From NCBI RefSeq assembly GCF_002022005.1, contig NZ_CP017258.1, positions 1,240,001 through 1,304,000 of the forward strand: a stretch of DNA of 64,000 bases, given 5' to 3'. A program made the position numbers and the translations under genes. The notes below the pieces were generated by a model. It was given only the letters and a program-made list of their open reading frames with translations. It was not told the DNA's origin and ran no database searches. Below, piece by piece: positions 58,100 to 64,000 of this stretch. The first letter of the stretch is position 1, and each line of letters starts with the position of its first letter. This DNA comes from Campylobacter pinnipediorum subsp. caledonicus (GTDB lineage: Bacteria > Campylobacterota > Campylobacteria > Campylobacterales > Campylobacteraceae).

Positions 58100-58365
58100 T
58101 TTAATTTATCTTTTTGATTTAATCTATTATCTCATTTACCGATTTTAATACTTCTTTATGCTATTTTGTATTTTGAATCCATACTTGATTTACAATCCGA
58201 GCATTTATGTGAAATACTAAGTTTATGGTTGTATCTATTTCTAATAAAGATTTGTATTTTTTAGCTACTTGTCTTGCTTTATTAGCAACAACTACAAACC
58301 CTCCTACCATGTTCTACTGCTCTTGCAAATTCTATAGCTGCGTTTAAGAGAGCTAGTAAACTTGA
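58100..58365 (-). pseudogene. Relic of a methyl-accepting chemotaxis protein
   Basis: Read on the minus strand, two frames give broken pieces of the chemoreceptor signalling tip. From 58362 the frame reads SLLALLNAAIEFARAVEHGR. After a one-base shift near 58303, it reads GFVVVANKARQVAKKYKSLL and then EIDTTINLVFHIN. The normal order in Campylobacter receptors is NLLALNAAIEAARAGEHG, then GFAVVADEVRKLA, then the SLxEIDTTIN segment. A further fragment, EVLKSVNEIID, appears near 58150. The ligand-binding part is missing. This is a heavily decayed pseudogene. Confidence 0.8.
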
Positions 58366-58475
58366 AATTTAAAATAATATATCATGATAAATATCAAACC
58401 TAAATACCAAGCGAGCCTGAAATCACAAGACTTTTTATAACCAAATTTATCTTTTGCCGAAATTTAATTCATTGT

Positions 58476-59690
58476 TTATTTTAAAAGCATATTTTTAAGT
58501 ATTCTCTTACCTATTTCAACACCTGGTTGATTATAAGTATCAATACCTAGCATAATTCCTGTTGCTGATGTTAAGAGTTCATAATAATAAACCAAGTATC
58601 CCATATGCCACTCATCAATCATGTCAAGTTCTATAACATCAACACTAAGTCCTTCTTGAACCAATGCCATCTTGGTAGAATCGCACTGAAAATTTATAAG
58701 CTCACCAAGCTGTAAACCATCAACAAAATCACAGTCTTTAAAGTGAGAAATATTTAAAGATGGAATTTTTACAGAGTTGGTGTTTTTTACCTTGATAAAA
58801 GTTATTGTTTTATCTTTAACACCATCCATAATAAGCTGTAAAAAACTATGTTGGTCTTTGCTACCTATAAGCCCAACAGGTGTGCGGCCTATGCGCTTAT
58901 ATCCATTTTTTTTACCAAGACTTTCAGCCCAAAGCTGAACATACCAGTCATTAAATCCATCAAGCAAACTAGAATAACTAAAAACGACATTTATATCAGC
59001 ATTTCTGTGAGTTGCATAGTGATAAGCTTTCGAGATGATAGAATTATCATTTTCATCTATGTATTGTTTTTTGCAATACATAGCACCATCAAGTAAAAGT
59101 GATATATCATATCCACAAAAAGCCAAAGGCACAAGCCCTATAACACTCAAAACACTAAACCTACCACCAACATTTTTAGGAATATTGAAAAAATTTATAT
59201 TATTTTCTTTTGCATATTGCTCTAAGGTTGTATTTTCATCTGTTATTATCAAAAAATTTCTACTTAAATCAGCTGGTTTGTAAATATCAATAAGACATTT
59301 AAATATACTTATAGTTTCTATTGTATTGCCTGATTTTGAGCTTATTATAAACAAACTCTCTTCAAAATTTATATGCTTATTTACCATTTCAAAAACGCTA
59401 GGGTCTACATTATCTATAAAAAAAAGCTCTCTTGTGTGCTGTTTTTGAGCCATAGCCATTTTTAAAGCCTTGACACCCAAAGAACTACCACCAATACCAA
59501 CTAGCACAATATTTTTTATGCCTTTTAGATTTTTTTCGTATTCTAAAATTTTATCAAGCTCTTTTTTGTTCAAATCAGGAAGATGATAATACCCTATTTC
59601 ACCACTATCGTGTTCCAAATTTACACGCTTAGCATATTCATTTATTATATTTTCATCATCAAAATTAAAATAAAAACTATTTTTAATCAT
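58476..59690 (-). CDS. pgi: Glucose-6-phosphate isomerase
   Basis: A 404-residue isomerase of glucose 6-phosphate and fructose 6-phosphate. It is the short (~400 aa) form typical of Campylobacter. Visible motifs are LVGIGGSSLGVKALKMAM, FIISSKSGNTIETISIF, VGGRFSVLSVIGLVPL and the C-terminal YNQPGVEIGKRIL. It overlaps galU by 8 bp and ends near the chemoreceptor relic. Its main role here is probably sugar-nucleotide and envelope supply rather than glycolysis. Confidence 0.94.
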   Translation of the reverse strand: MIKNSFYFNFDDENIINEYAKRVNLEHDSGEIGYYHLPDLNKKELDKILEYEKNLKGIKNIVLVGIGGSSLGVKALKMAMAQKQHTRELFFIDNVDPSVFEMVNKHINFEESLFIISSKSGNTIETISIFKCLIDIYKPADLSRNFLIITDENTTLEQYAKENNINFFNIPKNVGGRFSVLSVIGLVPLAFCGYDISLLLDGAMYCKKQYIDENDNSIISKAYHYATHRNADINVVFSYSSLLDGFNDWYVQLWAESLGKKNGYKRIGRTPVGLIGSKDQHSFLQLIMDGVKDKTITFIKVKNTNSVKIPSLNISHFKDCDFVDGLQLGELINFQCDSTKMALVQEGLSVDVIELDMIDEWHMGYLVYYYELLTSATGIMLGIDTYNQPGVEIGKRILKNMLLK

Positions 59691-60507
59691 TTTTTAACTT
59701 ATAAAAATAATTTGTTGCTTCCACAAAGCCATCTAAACTTCCACAATCAAACCTACGACCCTTAAATTTATAAGCCAAAACCATACCTCTTTTAGCCTGC
59801 ATTTTTAAGGCATCTGTGATTTGGATTTCTCCGTTTTTGCCTGGTTGTGTTTTTTCTAATATATTAAAAATATCAGGAGTTAAAATATATCTTCCAATTA
59901 TAGCTAGATTACTAGGTGCTTCTTTTGGGTCTGGTTTTTCTACCATATCATCAACCATCAAAAGACCATCCTCAATAGCTCTTCCAGACACCACACCATA
60001 GCTTTTTGTGCGTTCTTTTGGAACCTCCATCACAGCAACAACAGAACAACGATATCTTTCATAAATTTTTATCATTTGAGACAAAACACCTTCGCCATCT
60101 TCATTGATACACAAATCATCAGCTAAAACAACACCAAAAGCCTCATCTTTTACTAGTGATTTTCCAGTATAGATAGCGTCTCCAAGCCCTTTCATCTCAT
60201 TTTGTCTAGTAAAACAAAATGTTGCACTTTGCATAAGCTTTCTTATATCATCTAAAAGTGGCTCTTTGCTTGTTCCAGCTATTTGATGTTCAAGCTCATA
60301 ACTTATATCAAAATAATCCTCCAAAGCTCTTTTGCCACGACCAACAACAAAAGCCATATTGTCCATTCCAGCTTCTAAAGCCTCGTCAACACCATAATGA
60401 ATCAATGGCTTTGTTAAAATAGGTAACATTTCCTTGGGTAAAGATTTTGTTGCTGGCAAAAACCTAGTTCCATAACCAGCTGCCGGAAAAAGACAAGTTT
60501 GTATCAT
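59683..60507 (-). CDS. galU: UTP--glucose-1-phosphate uridylyltransferase
   Basis: A 274-residue nucleotidyltransferase that makes UDP-glucose for surface glycans. The nucleotide loop is FPAAGYGTRFLPATKSLPKE with the following MLPILTKPLIHYGVDEA. Other conserved parts are VVLADDLCIN, GRYILTPDIFNIL and the GEIQITDAL segment. It lies 40 bp downstream of tupC and overlaps pgi by 8 bp, so these genes may share a transcript. Confidence 0.96.
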   Translation of the reverse strand: MIQTCLFPAAGYGTRFLPATKSLPKEMLPILTKPLIHYGVDEALEAGMDNMAFVVGRGKRALEDYFDISYELEHQIAGTSKEPLLDDIRKLMQSATFCFTRQNEMKGLGDAIYTGKSLVKDEAFGVVLADDLCINEDGEGVLSQMIKIYERYRCSVVAVMEVPKERTKSYGVVSGRAIEDGLLMVDDMVEKPDPKEAPSNLAIIGRYILTPDIFNILEKTQPGKNGEIQITDALKMQAKRGMVLAYKFKGRRFDCGSLDGFVEATNYFYKLKND

Positions 60508-60547
60508 TTTGATTTCCTAAAACTAAAATTTTAATTGTGTTATTTTA

Positions 60548-61504
60548 TCATTCCAAACTTAAAAATGCTTTCTCATTTACTGAAAAAAATATCTCTTTTC
60601 CTGTTGTGTATTCACCTATTTTAGCATTTTTAACAACGCATTTTATCAAAAAATCACCGGCTTTTATTTTAAGCAAAATATCGTTTTTGTATATCAAAGA
60701 AACAGAGTGCAAGACACCTTTTATATTATCATCTGATTTTGTAAAACTTAGATTTATGAGATTTTGGTTTATTGCTATTTTTTTACTATTTTTAAACTCT
60801 TTTGGCAAATCGATTTTAAAATTTCCAAAATCAATAATACCATTTGAAGCATTAAATATATTTTTAAGTTCAAATTCACTCACCCTACCCTCATGCAAAA
60901 AAAAGCTCTGATCACTAATAGCACTTAACCATTTTTCATCATGAGAAGCTATGATAAATCCGCTTTTATATTGATCTTTCATAAACTGTATAGCTTTGGC
61001 AAATTGTTTAGCTGTGCTTAAATCAACAGCATTTGTAGGTTCATCAAGTAAGTTTAACTTAGCTCTTAAGCAGATAATCAAGGCAAAAGCTATGCGCTTG
61101 TTTTGTCCTGAACTTAACTCATAATGTTGTTTTTGCAACAAACTATCATCAAGTCCAACAAGTTCTAAAGCTTCGTATACATATTTATCAAATTTATCCA
61201 AATTCCCTCTTGATTTTAGAGCAAATTTAAAGTTGTCTATAACATTTCTTTTTAAAAGCATAGGCTCTGGCAAAAGTATAGAAATATCTTTTAACTCATC
61301 CAAACTAAGTCTATCTTTGCCCCAAATTTTAATACTCCCACTTGTTGGTTTTATAAGATGTGCGATAGCTTTTAAAAGTGTGCTTTTCCCACTACCATTA
61401 AAGCCTAAAAGTGCAGTATTTGAATTTGTATTTATGTTTAATTTTTCTATATCAATAGCACGAAAATTACCATAATCTACTTTTAAATTTGATATCTCAA
61501 TCAC
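60548..61504 (-). CDS. tupC: Tungstate ABC transporter, ATP-binding protein TupC
   Basis: A 318-residue ABC ATPase. Walker A is LLGFNGSGKSTLLKAI, the signature is ELSSGQNKRIAFAL, Walker B is LNLLDEPTNAVDLS, and the H-loop is IIASHDEKW. A ~100-residue C-terminal extension (from about 215) has a MOP/TOBE-like pattern (IKAGDFLIKCVV), which may sense oxyanions. It overlaps tupB by 4 bp. The substrate is inferred from the tupA gene. Confidence 0.92.
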   Translation of the reverse strand: MIEISNLKVDYGNFRAIDIEKLNINTNSNTALLGFNGSGKSTLLKAIAHLIKPTSGSIKIWGKDRLSLDELKDISILLPEPMLLKRNVIDNFKFALKSRGNLDKFDKYVYEALELVGLDDSLLQKQHYELSSGQNKRIAFALIICLRAKLNLLDEPTNAVDLSTAKQFAKAIQFMKDQYKSGFIIASHDEKWLSAISDQSFFLHEGRVSEFELKNIFNASNGIIDFGNFKIDLPKEFKNSKKIAINQNLINLSFTKSDDNIKGVLHSVSLIYKNDILLKIKAGDFLIKCVVKNAKIGEYTTGKEIFFSVNEKAFLSLE

Positions 61505-62193
61505 TTATCAAGCCTTTTTAAAAAATGAATAGATAAATTTACCAAAAAGGCTATAGATATCAAAACAATAGCCAAAGCTATGCCTCTTTCAAATTGACCC
61601 TTGTTTGTTTCAAGTGAAATAGCTGTTGTTATCGTTCTTGTAAAATATTTTATATTTCCACCAATAAGCATTGCAACACCAACCTCAGCAACAATCCTAC
61701 CATAGGCATTAGCTACAACAACCATCAAAGAATATCTTAACTCATAAATAACGACCATAACAAGCTTTGGATTACTAAGTCTGTAAGACATTATAGTAAA
61801 ATAGTGCTTTTCATCCATATTTTCAATAATACTAGAACTCAAAGATATAATGATTGGCAAAGCTAAAACTAATTGTCCAATAACTATAGCCTTTAATGTA
61901 AACAATAATCCAAACTCTCCAAAAGGACCATTTCTAGTGATAAAAGCATATATTATAAGGCCTATTGCAACAGTCGGCATAGCAAGCATAGTATCACTTA
62001 TAAATTTTAAAACTTTAGCTCCAAAAAAATTATAAAAACCCAATATAAAGCCAATAGGAAGACCTATAATTAAAGCAAGAATGATTGATATGCTAGATGT
62101 GTAAAGTGTAGCTTTGACAGCAGAATATGTCTCAACATCTAAGTTTATAAGCAGCTTAAAGGCCGTAAAAGTACCATCTATAATAAATTCCAA
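61501..62193 (-). CDS. tupB: Tungstate ABC transporter, permease TupB
   Basis: A 230-residue inner-membrane permease with about five helices and the EAA-type loop (ENMDEKHYFTIMSYRLSNPK, then YGRIVAEVGVAMLIGG). The TTG at 62193 is chosen: AGGA lies 9 bases upstream and the protein begins EFIIDGTFTAFKLL, as in the family. A longer frame would run into the tupA signal peptide region on the other strand and is rejected. Transcribed divergently from tupA. Confidence 0.9.
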   Translation of the reverse strand: MEFIIDGTFTAFKLLINLDVETYSAVKATLYTSSISIILALIIGLPIGFILGFYNFFGAKVLKFISDTMLAMPTVAIGLIIYAFITRNGPFGEFGLLFTLKAIVIGQLVLALPIIISLSSSIIENMDEKHYFTIMSYRLSNPKLVMVVIYELRYSLMVVVANAYGRIVAEVGVAMLIGGNIKYFTRTITTAISLETNKGQFERGIALAIVLISIAFLVNLSIHFLKRLDK

Positions 62194-62220
62194 CTTAACA
62201 ATTCCTAAATTTATATAATT

Positions 62221-62237
62221 TATGCTATGATAGCATA
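62221..62237. promoter_or_regulatory. Putative operator in the tupA/tupB divergent promoter
   Basis: TATGCTA-TGA-TAGCATA, a perfect 7-bp dyad with a 3-bp spacer, lies between the divergent tupA and tupB starts. TATATAAA-like -10 elements overlap or flank it on both strands, so a protein bound here could repress both. A tungstate- or molybdate-responsive regulator is the obvious candidate; none is encoded in this window. Confidence 0.5.
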
Positions 62238-62269
62238 TATAAAATAAAATTTCACAAGAAAGGTAATTT

Positions 62270-63088
62270 ATGAAAAAAATATTTATATCATCACTTATAG
62301 CAGTTTGTGCGCTTTTTGGAGCTGATTCTGATTTAAACATGGCTACAACAACAAGCACTGACAACACAGGGCTTTTAGACGCTATATATCCTGTCTATAA
62401 GGCAAAAACCGGAGTTGATTTAAAATGGACCGCAGTTGGAACTGGTGCTGCTTTGAAAATGGGAGAAAACTGCGATGTTGATATACTTTTTGTTCACTCT
62501 CCAAAAGTAGAAATGGACTTTATAAATAATGGCTATGGGGTTGAGAGAAAAGCTGTTATGTATAATGATTTTGTTTTGATAGCTGATAAAAGCATTGCTG
62601 ATAAATTTAAAGGCAAAGATTTAAAAGATGCATTTGAAGTAATAAACAAAGAAAAAATTCCGTTCTTTTCAAGAGGCGATAAATCAGGAACAGATAATAA
62701 AGAAAAAGGAATTTGGAAAAAAATAACAAACGGTATTCCTGAAAACGAAGCTTGGTATCGCCAAACAGGTCAAGGAATGCTAGCTACAATAAAAGCTGCA
62801 GAGGAACAAAAAGGTGCCAGCTTTACTGACAGAGGAACATATATAAAATATGAAGCAAATGCTAAAGGAAATCCTGATTTGGTTATAGTAAATGAAGGTG
62901 ATGAAAGTCTTAAAAATCTATACTCAATCATAGCTGTAAATCCAAAACACTGCAAAAATGCAGATATAGAAAATGCAAATAAATTTATAAACTGGATAAT
63001 TAGCGACGAGGGTCAAAAATTTGTTGGCGATTTTAAATTGTTAAACAAACAACTATTCACTCCTGATGCTAAAACAAGAAAAAATTAA
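62270..63088 (+). CDS. tupA: Tungstate-binding protein TupA
   Basis: A 272-residue periplasmic binding protein. Signal peptide about 1-18 (MKKIFISSLIAVCALFGA). The oxyanion-binding motif TTTSTDNTGLL and the second TupA signature FFSRGDKSGTDNKEKGIW are present, as in characterised TupA proteins. It prefers tungstate with very high affinity in C. jejuni; the same is inferred here. A good ribosome-binding site (GAAAGG) precedes the ATG. A hairpin terminator follows. Confidence 0.94.
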   Translation: MKKIFISSLIAVCALFGADSDLNMATTTSTDNTGLLDAIYPVYKAKTGVDLKWTAVGTGAALKMGENCDVDILFVHSPKVEMDFINNGYGVERKAVMYNDFVLIADKSIADKFKGKDLKDAFEVINKEKIPFFSRGDKSGTDNKEKGIWKKITNGIPENEAWYRQTGQGMLATIKAAEEQKGASFTDRGTYIKYEANAKGNPDLVIVNEGDESLKNLYSIIAVNPKHCKNADIENANKFINWIISDEGQKFVGDFKLLNKQLFTPDAKTRKN

Positions 63089-63093
63089 TAAAT

Positions 63094-63118
63094 AGGTGGG
63101 TTCTGTCCACCTTATTTT
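63094..63118 (+). terminator. Intrinsic terminator after tupA
   Basis: The stem AGGTGG/CCACCT with loop GTTCTGT followed by TATTTT begins 6 bp after the tupA stop. It ends 5 bp before the yigZ ATG, so yigZ must start from within or beyond it. Confidence 0.75.
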
Positions 63119-63122
63119 AACT

Positions 63123-63746
63123 ATGCTAAAAACAACAAACGACACATTTAAAGCCCAAATAGATATAAAAAAATCTAACTTTTTAGCTTTTTTAACACCT
63201 TTTGAAAATTTCAAAACGCTACACGAATCGCTAAAACAAGAACACCCAAAAGCCGTGCATATAGTATGGGCTTATAGAGTTATAAATAAATACGGGCAAA
63301 TTATTGAAAACCAAAGCGATGATGGAGAACCAAAAGGAACAAGTGGTCCACCGGCACTTAATGCATTAAGGGGTGCAAGCCTAATAAACTCAGCAATATT
63401 TATAGTAAGATATTTTGGCGGAATAAAACTTGGAACAGGCGGTCTTGTAAGGGCTTATTCAACAGCTACAAATTTAGCTATAAATGAGGCAAATTTAATT
63501 GATTTTATACAAAAAGAGGTTGTTGTATTTTTTACAAATTTCTCACTTATTTCAAGATTTGAACACTATTTTCAGACAAACAATATTTTTGATATCAAAA
63601 AAGATTTTAACGAAAAAGGTGCTAAGTGGGAGATAGACCTAACAATGCAAGAGTTTTTAAATTTGTATAATTTTCTAAAAACAATACAAACAAACGACTT
63701 TGAATTTTTAGCGTTACCAATATACGCAAAAGACAGTATAAACTAA
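63123..63746 (+). CDS. YigZ/IMPACT-family protein
   Basis: A 207-residue protein. The N-terminal UPF0029/IMPACT domain has KAVHIVWAYRV, DDGEPKGTSGPPALNALR, IFIVRYFGGIKLGTGGLVRAYS, and a small C-terminal domain follows. The eukaryotic relative IMPACT acts in translational control; bacterial YigZ proteins have no settled role. The ATG at 63123 is used, giving a family-like N-terminus; an upstream GTG (63096) lies inside the tupA terminator hairpin and is unlikely. No strong ribosome-binding site is seen. Confidence 0.88.
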   Translation: MLKTTNDTFKAQIDIKKSNFLAFLTPFENFKTLHESLKQEHPKAVHIVWAYRVINKYGQIIENQSDDGEPKGTSGPPALNALRGASLINSAIFIVRYFGGIKLGTGGLVRAYSTATNLAINEANLIDFIQKEVVVFFTNFSLISRFEHYFQTNNIFDIKKDFNEKGAKWEIDLTMQEFLNLYNFLKTIQTNDFEFLALPIYAKDSIN

Positions 63747-63839
63747 TTTTAAAGATATAATTTTATACAAATTTTATCAAAACAATAAGTTTTATATTGT
63801 AAAATCTTAGCTTGCATATTACAACATGAAAGATTTTAT

Positions 63840-64000
63840 ATGACTTTTTGGAATGAAATTTACACTCACTTTAATCCCGTAGCATTTAGTATTTTTGGAA
63901 TAAATGTCCATTGGTATGGAATAATGTATGTTTTAGCGCTATTAGTAGCATTAAGAATGGCTAAGTATTTTGTTAAAAAAGACAAAATACCCATAAGCAA
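63840..64000 (+). CDS. lgt: Prolipoprotein diacylglyceryl transferase, 5' part only
   Basis: The first 53 codons of a membrane protein running off the right edge. It begins [20 protein letters not shown] and continues [20 protein letters not shown]. The HWYG motif with the following helix is typical of Lgt, which attaches diacylglycerol to the lipobox Cys of lipoproteins such as RlpA in this window. GAAAG precedes its ATG. The full enzyme is ~270 residues. Confidence 0.88.
   Translation, partial: MTFWNEIYTHFNPVAFSIFGINVHWYGIMYVLALLVALRMAKYFVKKDKIPIS

Noticed and set aside
62194-62367. Extended N-terminus for TupB
   Set aside because: The extra codons run antisense through the tupA signal peptide and promoter; the TTG at 62193 gives a normal TupB.

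Overview
This 64 kb window is an AT-rich chromosomal segment from a Campylobacter (Campylobacterota). It is probably not C. jejuni or C. coli. Gene content and gene order give the genus: a split b/b' ATP synthase stalk next to parAB, the pglGFE block beside cheY, CiaB, a gltX-yggT-slt-mobB-fbp-metG run, and a nadK-recN-cbrR-tatD-mltD-rlpA-kdsC-lptCA-ysxC-mrdA run. The octaheme HaoA with its NapC-type partner HaoC points to the nitrite-ammonifying campylobacters outside jejuni/coli. No phage, insertion sequence, CRISPR array or integrated element was seen; this is essentially core chromosome with a few decaying genes.

Layout. 1-4.3 kb (minus): ATP synthase delta/b/b', ParB, ParA, biotin ligase, methionyl-tRNA formyltransferase. 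4.3-5.1 kb: a gene-free stretch, tRNA-Leu(GAG) and the c subunit AtpE. 5.2-6.7 kb: a broken major-facilitator exporter gene. 6.8-10.7 kb: PssA, FtsH, PrmA, CheY. 10.9-14.7 kb: PglG, PglF and PglE (bacillosamine branch of N-glycosylation), without the rest of the pgl locus. 14.8-23.2 kb: universal stress protein, PNPase, a phosphoribosyltransferase-like protein, LptD, RDD protein, PurD, a probable 6S RNA and HemD. 23.3-24.6 kb: NfeD-like protein and slipin. 24.7-27.4 kb: haoC-haoA with a Crp/Fnr regulator; a perfect FNR-type box is centred 41.5 bp upstream of the inferred start site. MscL follows.

28-36 kb (plus): a glutamyl-tRNA synthetase paralogue that has lost its catalytic signatures but keeps an intact frame, then YggT, Slt, MobB, Fbp, MetG and an orphan Mur-ligase-N-domain-like protein. 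A lipoprotein gene runs antisense into the end of slt. 36-38 kb (minus): a PilM/PilN/PilO-like set. 38-57.6 kb (plus): CiaB (with an HExxH motif), two degenerate GGDEF-EAL membrane proteins flanking a small membrane protein, NAD kinase, RecN, the REC-REC-GGEEF protein CbrR, TatD, cell-wall enzymes (MltD, RlpA, MreD-like, PBP2), LPS export (KdsC, LptC, LptA), YsxC and HemE. 57.7-58.5 kb: an 850 bp gap holding a chemoreceptor gene relic. 58.5-64 kb: Pgi, GalU, the TupABC tungstate transporter around a divergent promoter with a clean dyad, a YigZ-family protein and the start of Lgt.

Themes: envelope assembly (Lpt, Pgl, PBP2, lytic transglycosylases), anaerobic nitrogen respiration (HaoCA, with tungstate uptake for metal cofactors), and signalling (CheY, CbrR, degenerate c-di-GMP domains). 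The most unusual item is the GluRS-like protein at 28.0-29.3 kb. The best-supported new regulatory inference is FNR-box control of haoCA. Start codons were chosen by ribosome-binding site and family alignment; UUG and GUG starts are frequent here.
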